From contig NZ_JAAZWE010000002.1 of NCBI RefSeq assembly GCF_013185185.1, positions 558,001 to 622,000 of the forward strand: DNA of 64,000 bases, given 5' to 3'. This DNA comes from Saccharibacillus endophyticus. GTDB taxonomy: Bacteria > Bacillota > Bacilli > Paenibacillales > Paenibacillaceae. Below are positions 51,422 to 60,550 of this stretch, one piece after another. Each line of letters begins with the position of its first letter. Position 1 is the stretch's first letter. The translations under genes were made by a program, and so were the position numbers. The notes under the pieces were generated by a model. That model did no database searches. It had not been told where the DNA came from and saw nothing but the letters and a program-made list of their open reading frames with translations.

Positions 51422-51526
51422 CATATATATTCATAAGCTTTGGGATAAGCCTTATTGATGAGCGGAGCAACTCTGTAATGCATAACATAACGAAAAAAGA
51501 AGCCCAGTGAGGACTTCTTTTCGTGA

Positions 51527-51597
51527 AGCGGGTGATGGGAATCGAACCCACGCTACCAGCTTGGAAGGCTGGAGTTCTACCATTGAACTACACCCGC
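51527..51597 (-). tRNA. tRNA-Gly (anticodon TCC)
   Basis: On the minus strand GCGGGTG and CACCCGC form the acceptor stem, the anticodon arm is CCAGC-CTTCCAA-GCTGG with anticodon TCC, and the T arm is GTGGG-TTCGATT-CCCAT. The CCA end is not encoded. Confidence 0.97.
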
Positions 51598-51616
51598 GTA
51601 TGTAAGTAAAAATGAA

Positions 51617-51693
51617 TGGTCGGGACGACACGATTTGAACATGCGACCCCCTGCTCCCAAAGCAGGTGCTCTACCAAGCTGAGCTACGTCCCG
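51617..51693 (-). tRNA. tRNA-Pro (anticodon TGG)
   Basis: The minus strand gives acceptor stem CGGGACG/CGTCCCG, anticodon arm CCTGC-TTTGGGA-GCAGG (anticodon TGG) and T loop TTCAAAT. The 3' ACCA is encoded. It is 19 nt upstream of tRNA-Gly and probably cotranscribed. Confidence 0.97.
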
Positions 51694-51885
51694 ACATGAT
51701 GTATAACTTTTTTCTTGCGTTGTCCTCTTGGGGACAAGAAATAATATACCATGTACCAAGACGCATTGCAAGCATTATTTTAAAAAAGTGCTTCGCCGAT
51801 GATTGGCGAAACACTTTTGCCTTTTATCGCATCATCTTAGCTCTTTACCCTTATCCCTACTATTTTGAAGATGTGTCTTCCCAAC

Positions 51886-52018
51886 AGCTACCCAAGCGGA
51901 GGGGAAAATTCAGTGAAAGACGCCTTTGAACCCGGAAAAATTCTGCTAAAATTTCAATCATCTTTTCCGGGTGAGACAGCGTCTTGAACGAATTTTCCCC
52001 GCAGCGCCTCCCCTAGCT
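51886..52018 (-). repeat. Structured intergenic repeat, subfamily 1, copy D
   Basis: In the reverse orientation relative to copies A-C. On the minus strand the blocks GAAAATTCGTTCAAGACGC, GCTGTCTCACCC, GATTGAAATTTT and GTTCAAAGGCGTCTTTCAC appear in the family order. The inner stem pairs CCCGGAAAA with TTTTCCGGG, a sequence different from the other copies but still paired. Its outer arm GCGGGGAAAATTC/GAATTTTCCCCTCCGC ends next to AGCTA/TAGCT. Confidence 0.8.
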
Positions 52019-52022
52019 AGCG

Positions 52023-54113
52023 TCACCCCAACTTCTGCAAAAACATCCTCTCGAATCGACCCGCCGGCACCGGACGGCTGAACAAAAACCCCTGCGCCTC
52101 ATGACAATGCTGACTCCGCAAGAACTCGAGCTGCTCCTCGTTCTCCACGCCTTCAGCCGTCACTTTCAACTTCAGGTGATGCGCCATCGACGTAATCGTC
52201 GAAACGATCGCCGCATCGCTTTGTCCGCTCATGACTTCGCTCACGAAGGAGCGATCGATCTTCAGTCGGTCGATCGGCATGTTTTTCAAATAATGCAGCG
52301 AACTGTAGCCTGTCCCGAAGTCGTCGATGCTAATATGCAGCCCAAGCTGTTTGAAGCGTTTTAGCTGCTCGAAAGCCGCGTCTTTATCGACCGTCATGCT
52401 TTCCGTAATCTCCAGCTCCACATATTGCGGATCAAGACCGACCTCCTCGAGCATTCGACCGATCTGTTCCGCAAGCCTCGGCTGACGGAATTGGCGAATC
52501 GAGAGGTTGACCGACATGCAAAGCGGATCATATCCTTTATCCTGCCATTCTTTATTTTGACGGAAAGCTTCATAGAGAACCCATTCGCCGAGCGGTACGA
52601 TCAGGCCGCTCTCCTCCGCCAAAGGAATAAACTCGCCGGGAGAAACAGGTCCGCGCACCGGGTGATTCCAACGCACAAGCGCCTCCATCCCCAAAATGTT
52701 TCCATGCTCGACAGACATTTTAGGCTGATATTCCAGAAAGAACTCTCCGCGCTCCAAGCCTTTACGCAGATCGCTTTCCAAAATCAACTTCTCCCGGGCA
52801 ATGGTCGTCATGCCTTTGGAGAAACGTTTGACTTCAGACCCTTGTTCCTTGGCTAAATGCACGGCTGCATCCGCGCTTTGAAGCAAGCCGTCCGCAGCAT
52901 GACCGTCTTCCGGATAAACGGCGATCCCGGCGGATAGCGCTACATAGTGCTCCATGCCTCCGACATTAACGGGCCTCTCGAATTCGATCAAAAGTGCGTG
53001 CGCGCGCTTCATCGCCTCATCGCCGCCGCTCTCGGGCAAAACGACCGCAAATTCATCGCCGCCCGTGCGGAAAACCTCTTCGGGCCCTTCCACGTGATTT
53101 TGCAGCATCTCCGATACGATTCCGAGCAAACGGTCGCCTGCTTCGTAACCGAGCGAATCATTGATCGTTTTAAAACGATTGATGTTGAGTACCATCAGAG
53201 CCGTCTTGCCGGAATAAGCCTCATCAAAACGCAGATTCAACCTTGCATGCAGGCTGCGACGGTTCGGAAGTCCGGTCAGATCGTCATTGTAGGCCAAAAA
53301 TTCAATCCGTTCCTCCGCTTCGCGGCGCTCTCGCAGCGGCTCGGCAATCGCTAAACGCAACCCCTGGCTCACCAGAATCGCATAAGCCAGAGCATGCAGC
53401 CCCGAAGCCATTAATAAAGGAAGCCCCGACGAATTGCCTGCCTGAAGCAGCAGAATCTGGGCGACAACGACGATTCCGAGGGACTGCACCGCAATCCAGG
53501 GGGCTTTGCTCCGTGTTTGACGATAGCGCAGGAACAACGTGATCGCCGCGAGCACAGCAACGCCTAATGCCAGAATCATCAGCGTCAGTTCCAGCCCCGC
53601 AACGCCCGCAGGCTGAAGCTCTGTGCGCACGAAGAATAACAGCCCGGCCAATGCCGCCGTCGACAAAGGCAGTCCGAAATATAAAGCTCGGCTCGGAACG
53701 CGGCCCGGACGCTCAGGCAAAGCAAAAAGCAGAAGCAGTCCGAACGCGTAAACGAAAGCCGACAGCGACAGCAACCATTCACTGCCGACTCGGCCCGTTA
53801 CCGGCTCATTCGTAAAATGATATAAACTCGTCAACAGATACAAAAGCTCAATTGAGCCTGCGGCTCCCATCAACTTAACCATTCGCTTGCTGTAGCTGCC
53901 GATACGACGGTCAAATAACGGCGTTGCGTGGAAGTACACCGTTAAACATGCAGTCACCGAAAAACAAGCCGTTAACAGCAATAAAGCAGAAGCCCAGCGG
54001 CTCTCTGCTCCAGCGGCATAGAAGAAGTATTCGACTGCTTCACACGCAAGAATAAGAACAAAGACGGAAAGGGTGTAGAGGGTCAGTTGGCGCGATGCCG
54101 AAGTTGTATTCAT
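52023..54113 (-). CDS. Membrane GGDEF-EAL cyclic di-GMP protein
   Basis: A 696-residue protein: about eight hydrophobic segments (residues 10-245), a GGDEF domain with FRTGGDEFAVVL, and an EAL domain with MEALVRWNHP and DDFGTGYSSLHYLK. Both active-site motifs look intact, so it may synthesise, degrade or switch between both activities. The start at 54113 lies after GGAAGTGAA; an in-frame TTG at 54134 is the alternative. A single-gene unit on the minus strand; repeat D is at its 3' end. Confidence 0.88.
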   Translation of the reverse strand: MNTTSASRQLTLYTLSVFVLILACEAVEYFFYAAGAESRWASALLLLTACFSVTACLTVYFHATPLFDRRIGSYSKRMVKLMGAAGSIELLYLLTSLYHFTNEPVTGRVGSEWLLSLSAFVYAFGLLLLFALPERPGRVPSRALYFGLPLSTAALAGLLFFVRTELQPAGVAGLELTLMILALGVAVLAAITLFLRYRQTRSKAPWIAVQSLGIVVVAQILLLQAGNSSGLPLLMASGLHALAYAILVSQGLRLAIAEPLRERREAEERIEFLAYNDDLTGLPNRRSLHARLNLRFDEAYSGKTALMVLNINRFKTINDSLGYEAGDRLLGIVSEMLQNHVEGPEEVFRTGGDEFAVVLPESGGDEAMKRAHALLIEFERPVNVGGMEHYVALSAGIAVYPEDGHAADGLLQSADAAVHLAKEQGSEVKRFSKGMTTIAREKLILESDLRKGLERGEFFLEYQPKMSVEHGNILGMEALVRWNHPVRGPVSPGEFIPLAEESGLIVPLGEWVLYEAFRQNKEWQDKGYDPLCMSVNLSIRQFRQPRLAEQIGRMLEEVGLDPQYVELEITESMTVDKDAAFEQLKRFKQLGLHISIDDFGTGYSSLHYLKNMPIDRLKIDRSFVSEVMSGQSDAAIVSTITSMAHHLKLKVTAEGVENEEQLEFLRSQHCHEAQGFLFSRPVPAGRFERMFLQKLG

Positions 54114-54440
54114 AAATTCACTTCCGTCCTGCAAGGGATGTCATAGTATACGATCAGTCTCACCTTCATTGTTTAAATTCCACGCCGTCTTGCTAACTCC
54201 TGCTAAGCTTCGTCAAAATCAGACAAATTTCTTTGAACAAGCAAGAAAAAAGGCTCCTGTTTCGGAACCTGTATTACCCGTACGCTTTTGGACCGGTACA
54301 TTTATGAAAAAAATAATGAACGGCCATTTTTTTGCTTTTTCATCATACTTAAGCCACCGCATAAAGTAAAGCGGAAATCCTGCGTTTTTATGACAATTAT
54401 CACGGCTGTTATTAAAGGTCGGTGATACATTACAAAAAAA
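54114..54440. other. Intergenic region between GGDEF-EAL and the feo remnant
   Basis: AT-rich with several short open frames lacking ribosome sites. The inverted pair AGGCTCCTGTTTCGGAACCT (54250-54269) makes a small hairpin. No gene was recognised. Confidence 0.4.
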
Positions 54441-54460
54441 GATAATTGATATTCATTCTC
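54441..54460 (+). promoter_or_regulatory. Fur-like box upstream of the feo remnant
   Basis: GATAATTGATATTCATTCTC resembles the Fur consensus GATAATGATAATCATTATC with an extra base in the centre. It is 30 nt before the TTGGAGGA ribosome site, so the ancestral ferrous iron operon was probably iron-repressed. Confidence 0.6.
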
Positions 54461-54491
54461 ACCGAAGATTGACCGATATTGGAGGATTTTT

Positions 54492-55212
54492 ATGTTGCTC
54501 AAACATGGATCGGATTATCATCAGCTCGTACTGGGTCATATGAAGCCGGGCGATACTGTCAAACTTCATGCGCTGCATCGCGCAAGTCCATTGCTGCGCC
54601 GTCAATTACGGGATCTTGGCATAACGGAGGGTAGCGTGCTGCTCGGCAATCCGAATACCGGAAAAACTTCTTTATTCAATATGTTGACCCGTTCTTGCGA
54701 AACGGTAGGCAACAGGTCGGGAGTCACGGTCGAGAAAAAAGTCGGTGTATTACGCGGACGCGGCGGACGGATTGTCGACTTGCCGGGATTATATTCGCTT
54801 CTGCCGTTGACCGAAGACGAAGGTGTTGCCGCACGCTTTTTAATGGAAGAATCTCCTGCCTCTCTTCTCAACATTGTCGATGCTTCGCAGTTGGAACGTA
54901 ATCTGTATCTCACCATCCAACTGCCGGAATGCGGGCGTCCTATGCTGATCGGCTTGAATATGGTCGATGTGGCGCGCAGCCGAAATATCACGGTGGACGC
55001 AGCTTTATTGCAACAAGGAGCTGGGCGTTCCCGTCGTCTCCATCGTCGCACGCAAAGGAACCGGATGCGCCGATGTTCTTCAAGCTCTTGGCGGTCTCGC
55101 GCAATCCGAAAAAAGCAGTTTCCGGATTGATTACGGCCCCGTTATCGAATCAAGCGTAACGCGAATGCCCGAACGGTTAAGCCAAGCCGCGCATAACCGT
55201 CACTCCGAGTAA
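54492..55212 (+). pseudogene. Collapsed feoA-feoB pseudogene
   Basis: The frame opens as FeoA (GDTVKLHALHRASPLLRRQLRDLGITEG) and about codon 48 passes directly into the FeoB GTPase G1 motif GNPNTGKTSLFN, so the end of feoA and the start of feoB are deleted in between (near 54630-54645). G3 (VDLPGLYSL) and G4 (NMVD) follow. At about 55017 an extra G shifts the frame: the protein continues in the next frame as ELGVPVVSIVARKGTGC and stops at 55212. The whole membrane channel of FeoB is missing. A good ribosome site (TTGGAGGA) and Fur-like box remain upstream. It cannot transport iron as it stands. Confidence 0.88.
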
Positions 55213-55226
55213 GGCTGCCGGTAATC

Positions 55227-55272
55227 AAAAAGCCCCGAACTTCCGTTGTGCATATACGGAGGCTCGGGGTTT
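55227..55272. terminator. Terminator between the feo remnant and the DUF4129 gene
   Basis: AAAAAGCCCCGAACTTCCGT pairs with ACGGAGGCTCGGGGTTT; A and T runs on both sides suit the convergent units. Confidence 0.85.
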
Positions 55273-55314
55273 AAGTCTTGAGTCGACATGCGCGGACGCA
55301 CGTCTTTCGAATAA

Positions 55315-56556
55315 TTACGATCGATTGTTTTCTTGCTTGTACCGACTATGATTATATCGTTCAACAACATCCTCCACGCGGGCGGAATTCTCTGGATCGG
55401 CAGCGATCAAAGCTTCGATCTCGCGTCCCGTTTCGGTCGGCGTTTTCCACGGTCGGAATACGTAACCGCGGCGGATCGCGGCTTGCACCAGCTTGAAGTA
55501 CTCGCGTCTCGGTCCGTCCGGCGGCTCGTCAACCTTTGCGGATGATCGTTTTCGGGACCTTTTGCGCGGCTCCAGCTTCTCCGTCGTATCCGCATACGCA
55601 ACCTGCTCCGGTTCTTGAATCGCACGTACCGTGATACGCAGATTCTCCAACAGCCGCTTCAACCAGTCCGGCAGCCATTCCGCCAGAATCGTGTACAACC
55701 ATCTGAGTAGGAAAAAGAGTGTTGCGCCGATTACGGCCAAAACGATCGCCGCGACTCCCCAGGCTATCCAGCGCATCCAACCGACCTCTTGATCCTCCAT
55801 CTCGTTCTCGTCGTCGGAAGGCGTTTCTTCCGGCTCCGCGAATTCGTCTCCCGTCGACATCGGAGGCTCGATCGTCTGACCGTCCGTGGTACCGCTCCAT
55901 AAAAGACGCCAAAGATGCACGATCCAATCCAGCACCACAGCCAGCTGCGTCGCTCCTCCGATCAGCAAAACCAGCAGCATGAAGCCGATCATGAACACCG
56001 CATTGAATCGCTTCAAACGATTCATCGGCACTTCTTCATCCCTGTAAACCCCCATCGCTTCGCGGACTCTGAGCTCGTTCCAGCGCAGGAATAAGCCGAG
56101 CAGCGCGACCGTCAACGCGATATAGACCGACAAGCTGTACGGCGATAGAAGAGTGTGCTGCAGCGTCCAAGCGTAAACAAAAGCTCCGACAACCAACCAA
56201 CAGCAAACGATCAACGTTTCTTTTCGATCCCTGGAAGCCCGTCCGGCTTGCTGAACGCCTCTTGCTCCGGCCAATCCCAGCACGACCAGCAACAAAATGC
56301 CCCGGCCGTCCATAAGGCCGACCGCGATCAATAACGCCGCGGACAGCACAGGAAAAGCCATCGCTGCCAGATACGCCGCTTCCGTGCGAAGCCGATAGCC
56401 CGCAGCGCCTCCGGCGAACACGCTGATTCCGATCAGGACAGCCAATAAATACGGTGACAGATCGAATACATACAAAGCCAGCAGCAAAAGCAGCGAATAA
56501 ACGAGCGCGGTATCGCGAATCGCGGCAAACAAAGCTTTTTTCAACAGTAATTTCAT
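55315..56556 (-). CDS. DUF4129 membrane protein, second copy
   Basis: A 413-residue protein with about seven N-terminal membrane helices, an acidic loop (EEPEETPSDDENEMED), one more helix (residues 270-295) and a cytoplasmic C-terminal DUF4129 domain (RREYFKLVQAAIRRGYVF, RVEDVVERYNHSRY). In related operons DUF4129 is fused to a transglutaminase; none is present here. It overlaps the DUF58 gene by 4 nt (ATGA). It is the last gene of the operon and the paralogue of the product at 58113-59399. Its function in the MoxR system is structural or unknown. Confidence 0.78.
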   Translation of the reverse strand: MKLLLKKALFAAIRDTALVYSLLLLLALYVFDLSPYLLAVLIGISVFAGGAAGYRLRTEAAYLAAMAFPVLSAALLIAVGLMDGRGILLLVVLGLAGARGVQQAGRASRDRKETLIVCCWLVVGAFVYAWTLQHTLLSPYSLSVYIALTVALLGLFLRWNELRVREAMGVYRDEEVPMNRLKRFNAVFMIGFMLLVLLIGGATQLAVVLDWIVHLWRLLWSGTTDGQTIEPPMSTGDEFAEPEETPSDDENEMEDQEVGWMRWIAWGVAAIVLAVIGATLFFLLRWLYTILAEWLPDWLKRLLENLRITVRAIQEPEQVAYADTTEKLEPRKRSRKRSSAKVDEPPDGPRREYFKLVQAAIRRGYVFRPWKTPTETGREIEALIAADPENSARVEDVVERYNHSRYKQENNRS

Positions 56557-57692
56557 GCTCCGACCTCCTTGCGGTCGGCGGCTCTATCAACTTTCGCGCT
56601 TTTGGCAAGAGTAACAGCAGAAGGTTCGCCGGGATCAATGACGCTGACCCGATGGCCAAGATGCTCGAGCTGCTTGCATGCCTGTCCGATATTTGCGGGA
56701 TCAGCGCTCGTAATCACGAGATAATCTTTGGCAAGTCCTTGCCTTGACTGCCTCGCCTCTTCGATCAGGCAATCCGACAAGGTATTTTTTTGCTGAAGTC
56801 GAATACCCGCCATTGCCTCCATGATCAGCTGCCTTTGCACCGCTCCGCTGCCTGAAGGAATACGCCGTTCGTTCAAACTGTGCGCGTTATGTACGAATCC
56901 TACCGGAACTCCGCTTGCGCTCAAAGAGGTTGCGCAGGTCGCGGCAAGACTAATCGCATGTTCCGCTTCAGCCTCGCCGCCTCCGCTTTGAAGCCCGGGC
57001 ACGACTTTGCCGATATCCAGCACGATCATCACATTCGGATCGGCCGAGTATCCTTGTTTATAGACTTGAAGACCGCCCGTGCGCGCGCTTGCTTTCCAGT
57101 CGATCCGATTCATGGGGTCTCCTGCCGCATACTCGCGCGAGCCTTCGATCAGGAACGGGTCTTCCATAATCCAGCGACGGACGGACAAATCCCCCTGCCA
57201 GTTGTGCCAGGACAACGGCAGGCGAGCATGGTCCAACAGAGCCGGATACACGATAAGCGGAGTTTTGATATTTTCGGAGCGCGCCTGCTCGATAAAACCG
57301 AACAAATCGCCCGAAGTCATAAACACCGTGGAGAGTTGAAAAATGCCCCGGCCTTCGCAGGTCAAAAAGTGGCGGCGAATGACCCGGCGACGGGGCATCA
57401 GCGCGAATCCGCTTGTATGCGTCTGATATACGCTCCCAAGCTCCATCTTCTGGGAAGGCTGCCCGCGAAAACGGAACGCTGCGGGAAACTCCGACTCCAG
57501 ACGCAGCCAGGCAACCGGAAGACGCTTATCGTTTTCAATGACTTCAATCATTTCCAAGTCCTCGCCTGCATGGCAGCGATCGTGATTAAAGCTCCGGTGA
57601 TACCGGATCCCCCGCATCGAAAAACGCCCCAGCAGTTGTGCTTGCAGCGTCACCAACAAAGCAGCCGTCAACATCATCCAGATTAAAGCCAA
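56553..57692 (-). CDS. DUF58 domain protein, second copy
   Basis: A 379-residue protein with one or two N-terminal membrane helices and the DUF58 core: REYAAGDPMNRIDWKASARTGGLQVYK, with the conserved DPxxRIxWKxSAR. DUF58 proteins carry a von Willebrand A-like fold and work with MoxR ATPases, probably as cell-surface or membrane-complex assembly factors. The likely start is TTG at 57692, 7 nt after AAGGAGGGG; a longer frame from 57776 has no such site. It is homologous throughout to the protein encoded at 59396-60550, indicating duplication of the gene pair. Confidence 0.85.
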   Translation of the reverse strand: MALIWMMLTAALLVTLQAQLLGRFSMRGIRYHRSFNHDRCHAGEDLEMIEVIENDKRLPVAWLRLESEFPAAFRFRGQPSQKMELGSVYQTHTSGFALMPRRRVIRRHFLTCEGRGIFQLSTVFMTSGDLFGFIEQARSENIKTPLIVYPALLDHARLPLSWHNWQGDLSVRRWIMEDPFLIEGSREYAAGDPMNRIDWKASARTGGLQVYKQGYSADPNVMIVLDIGKVVPGLQSGGGEAEAEHAISLAATCATSLSASGVPVGFVHNAHSLNERRIPSGSGAVQRQLIMEAMAGIRLQQKNTLSDCLIEEARQSRQGLAKDYLVITSADPANIGQACKQLEHLGHRVSVIDPGEPSAVTLAKSAKVDRAADRKEVGA

Positions 57693-57850
57693 ATGTTCCC
57701 CTCCTTCGTTGCTATCATAAGTTCTGATCGTTTTCCTTATTCCCCCATTATAGCCGTAAAGATCGTATTCAGGCAAAAGCGTGTCAGTTTTCAGAACAAA
57801 AAGCGGCTTCTTATCGAAGCCGCCGGAATGTCGAGAGAGTTACTTTGGGA

Positions 57851-57987
57851 CAGGAAGCGAGAAGACTGCGAGAGAAATTCGTTCAAGCTGCTGTCTCACT
57901 CGGAAACTGGATTGGATTTGAATAAAGAGTTTTCCGAGTTCAAAGGCGTCTTTCACTGAATTTCTCTCTCCGTCTTCTCGCTTGCAG
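57851..57987 (+). repeat. Structured intergenic repeat, subfamily 1, copy B
   Basis: Nearly the same as copy A: outer arms GGAAGCGAGAAGAC/GTCTTCTCGCTTGC, inner stem CTCGGAAACT/AGTTTTCCGAG, and blocks GAAATTCGTTCAAG, CTGTCTCAC and GTTCAAAGGCGTCTTTCACTG. It separates the two DUF58-DUF4129 pairs, at the junction of the duplicated segment. Confidence 0.82.
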
Positions 57988-58112
57988 TTACATTGGATTT
58001 TTTGACACGTTGGCAGCTTCTTCTCGCAGTCGCTTCAGCACGAATATCAGGTTTGAACGAAAAGGGAGATTTGCTGCTTTTGACGTCGGAAACTACGTTG
58101 AAACGAACGTAT

Positions 58113-59399
58113 TCAATCTCGCTCTTGCTTGCCGCCGTAACGTGCGCGGTTATAGCGTTCGACCAGCTTTTCGAGTTCGATCGGAGACATTTCCGTGTAG
58201 CTGCCCGACGACAGCTCTTTTCCGTTTTCCGAAGGCGTCCGACTGGATCGAAGGGAATACCCTTTGCGAGAGGCACCTAGCAGCACGCTGCGATAGCGCA
58301 ATCTCGGATCGTCGCCCGTATACTCCGGTTCGTGCCGCTTGCGACGCAGGAAGCGCATCAGTCCCCCGCTTTTCTCGGTTGCGATCTTTTCCGCTTTATC
58401 GGTATAATTCGAATCGCTCTGAGCGGAACGCAATTCGCGCATGAGGCCGAATTTGGAAGCGAGATTTCGGATCAGGTTGCGTATGCCGTTGGGCAGCCAG
58501 CGGCCGAACAAACGGTACAGCAGCCAACCGACCGCAACCGCAGCCGCGATCCAGAATAAAGCGAGCAGCGCGTAGCCGATGATTTTCAACCACAACGGAG
58601 GTCCGCTTGCGTCTCCCAATTCATCCAGTTGGGAATAATCGACGGTCGGCATCTGGGACGAGGGTTGAACGCCCGGCGGATTCCCCGGCAAAGACCCGCC
58701 GAATATCGAAAGCCACCATTCCCGAATCGCGTTCAATACTCCTGTAGGCCCGCCGATGATTCCGGCCAATACAATAAGAACGGCCACGATCCACGTTAAC
58801 TTCCGATTGGCCGCCAATACATTCGCGAGCGCGGACGTTTGTTCGCCGGCCGCATTACGAACACGATCGCCGTTTAAGAGTAATAACGTCAGAGCCAGAA
58901 TCAACGTCGCAACCAAATATAAAAACGGTCGGTAGTCCATCAAGCCGATGCCCCGTCCGGCAATGATATAGACGATCAATATCGCGGCCACCCCGCTTAA
59001 CGGAATACGCAACCACATATTGTCCCAAAGCTGTCGACGACCGACGATCAGCCCCCGCAAAGCGATCAGAATCAGCACCGCCGCGCCGGCTCCTTTTTCC
59101 AACCATCCGCCCGGGAACGCAAGCAGCGACAACAATGCGACTCCGAACGGCAAAAACGACAATGCAGCAGATACGCGCTTCTCCGCTTGTCTCAGCCCGA
59201 TCCAGCTCGCCAAAGCATGAATCGCAAAAATCGGCAATACCAGCAGGATATCCGGTATTTTCAATACATAGTGCGCCAGCAAAACGACAACGGCATACAC
59301 CGACAGCGTCTCAAGCAGCGAGTAGGCAGCCGGGCGGCCGAAGTCTTTTAACAAGGGAATACGGGTAGAAACAGGCGGCGTTTCGGCTCGTTTGCTCAT
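58113..59399 (-). CDS. DUF4129 membrane protein, first copy
   Basis: A 428-residue protein with six to eight membrane helices (residues 25-215), a Pro/Ser-rich exterior segment (PGNPPGVQPSSQM), one more helix (about 275-305) and a C-terminal DUF4129 domain ending in VERYNRARYGGKQERD. It overlaps the DUF58 gene by 4 nt. No papain-like Cys-His-Asp triad of a transglutaminase is seen, although this is the position where the TgpA-like protein usually lies. The paralogue at 55315 differs chiefly in its loops. Confidence 0.78.
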   Translation of the reverse strand: MSKRAETPPVSTRIPLLKDFGRPAAYSLLETLSVYAVVVLLAHYVLKIPDILLVLPIFAIHALASWIGLRQAEKRVSAALSFLPFGVALLSLLAFPGGWLEKGAGAAVLILIALRGLIVGRRQLWDNMWLRIPLSGVAAILIVYIIAGRGIGLMDYRPFLYLVATLILALTLLLLNGDRVRNAAGEQTSALANVLAANRKLTWIVAVLIVLAGIIGGPTGVLNAIREWWLSIFGGSLPGNPPGVQPSSQMPTVDYSQLDELGDASGPPLWLKIIGYALLALFWIAAAVAVGWLLYRLFGRWLPNGIRNLIRNLASKFGLMRELRSAQSDSNYTDKAEKIATEKSGGLMRFLRRKRHEPEYTGDDPRLRYRSVLLGASRKGYSLRSSRTPSENGKELSSGSYTEMSPIELEKLVERYNRARYGGKQERD

Positions 59400-60550
59400 A
59401 AGACCGCCTCCTCGTTACGCGCCGATACGCGGTTTTGGGAAGAACGGATTTTCGGCGAAGTCCGACCCGAATCGGTTGTCCCGAAGCCTGTAATACCTAC
59501 CCGATGACCTCGTTTTTCCAGCGATTCGACGGCTTGTTCCAGCTTCTCCGAACGGTGGGCCGTGATGACCAGATAATCGATCGGCTCATGAAACTCGCGC
59601 TGTTCTTCAAGCTGAAGCAGTTCCTGAAAAGGTATTCTCGACTTTAATTCGAATCCCGACATCGCTTCCATCATCCGATTCAAATGAACAGGACCGTAAT
59701 CCATCTCGATTCTCATTCCCTCATCGCCCAACTGCGAACCGCCGTTATGCGCAAATCCGGCTGCCATTCCCTGACCGATCAATGCGGAGGCGCAGGTCGC
59801 GGCCAACGATAGCTGACGTTCGATCAGTTCGGTACGGGTCACGACGCTCCACATGGATTCGGAATCTTCGACGTTCAAAAGGATCATGACGCGAGGGTCG
59901 GCGGAATGTCCGCTTTTATGCACTTGAAGTCGGCCCGTTCGCGCGCTCGCTTTCCAGTGAATCCGATTCATCGGATCACCCTGCGCATACTCCCGCACTC
60001 CGGTGATCAAAAACGGATCTTCCACGATCCAGCGGCGCACCGCAAGTTCCCCTTGCCACGTTTTCCATGAGATCGGCAGTTCGCCGTCTCCGAGCAAACT
60101 CGGGTAAATGACCATGCGCATATTCAGGTCGATTTTTTTTGAAGGCGCATACAAACCGAATAAATCGCCGCCCGTCATCGCTGCCGAGTCGATCTTGTAA
60201 ATCCCCCGGGTCTGGCAAACGATGCGATGGGTGCGCGTCAATTTGGTGCGCGGAGGCAAAGTGAACAGACTGGTATGGTTCTGATAAATGTTGCCTTCGC
60301 TCACGCTCGTATCGTCGCTGCGCGCGAAAAGCAAGGCCGACGGCAGCATCGCTTCCAGCCTCAACCACGGAACAGGCAGCATTTTGCGATTGGACAGCGT
60401 CTCGACCATTTCGATTCGCTCCCCCGCACGGCAGGTGTATTTGCTGAAATCGCGCTTATAGTCAAGTCGCGCCAGTGCCGGTTTGCCCAGCAACCAGCCC
60501 TGCACGACAACGATTAGCCCGACAAGGATAAGAAATCCGAGCAGCGCCAT
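59396..60550 (-). CDS. DUF58 domain protein, first copy
   Basis: A 384-residue protein with an N-terminal membrane helix (ALLGFLILVGLIVVVQGWLL) and the DUF58 signature REYAQGDPMNRIHWKASARTGRLQVHK. It follows the MoxR gene without a gap (stop TAA, then ATG) and overlaps the next gene by 4 nt. In characterised relatives MoxR remodels complexes containing such proteins. The C-terminal 60 residues are variable and Ser/Arg-rich. Confidence 0.88.
   Translation of the reverse strand: MALLGFLILVGLIVVVQGWLLGKPALARLDYKRDFSKYTCRAGERIEMVETLSNRKMLPVPWLRLEAMLPSALLFARSDDTSVSEGNIYQNHTSLFTLPPRTKLTRTHRIVCQTRGIYKIDSAAMTGGDLFGLYAPSKKIDLNMRMVIYPSLLGDGELPISWKTWQGELAVRRWIVEDPFLITGVREYAQGDPMNRIHWKASARTGRLQVHKSGHSADPRVMILLNVEDSESMWSVVTRTELIERQLSLAATCASALIGQGMAAGFAHNGGSQLGDEGMRIEMDYGPVHLNRMMEAMSGFELKSRIPFQELLQLEEQREFHEPIDYLVITAHRSEKLEQAVESLEKRGHRVGITGFGTTDSGRTSPKIRSSQNRVSARNEEAVL

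Noticed and set aside
51886..52018. Simple terminator for the tRNA pair or the GGDEF-EAL gene
   Set aside because: It has no T run suited to termination and carries the conserved blocks of the two-stem repeat family, so it is listed as a repeat; a secondary terminator role is not excluded.
54967..55212. Independent 81-residue gene
   Set aside because: Its translation is the continuation of the FeoB G domain after a one-base frameshift, not a separate protein.
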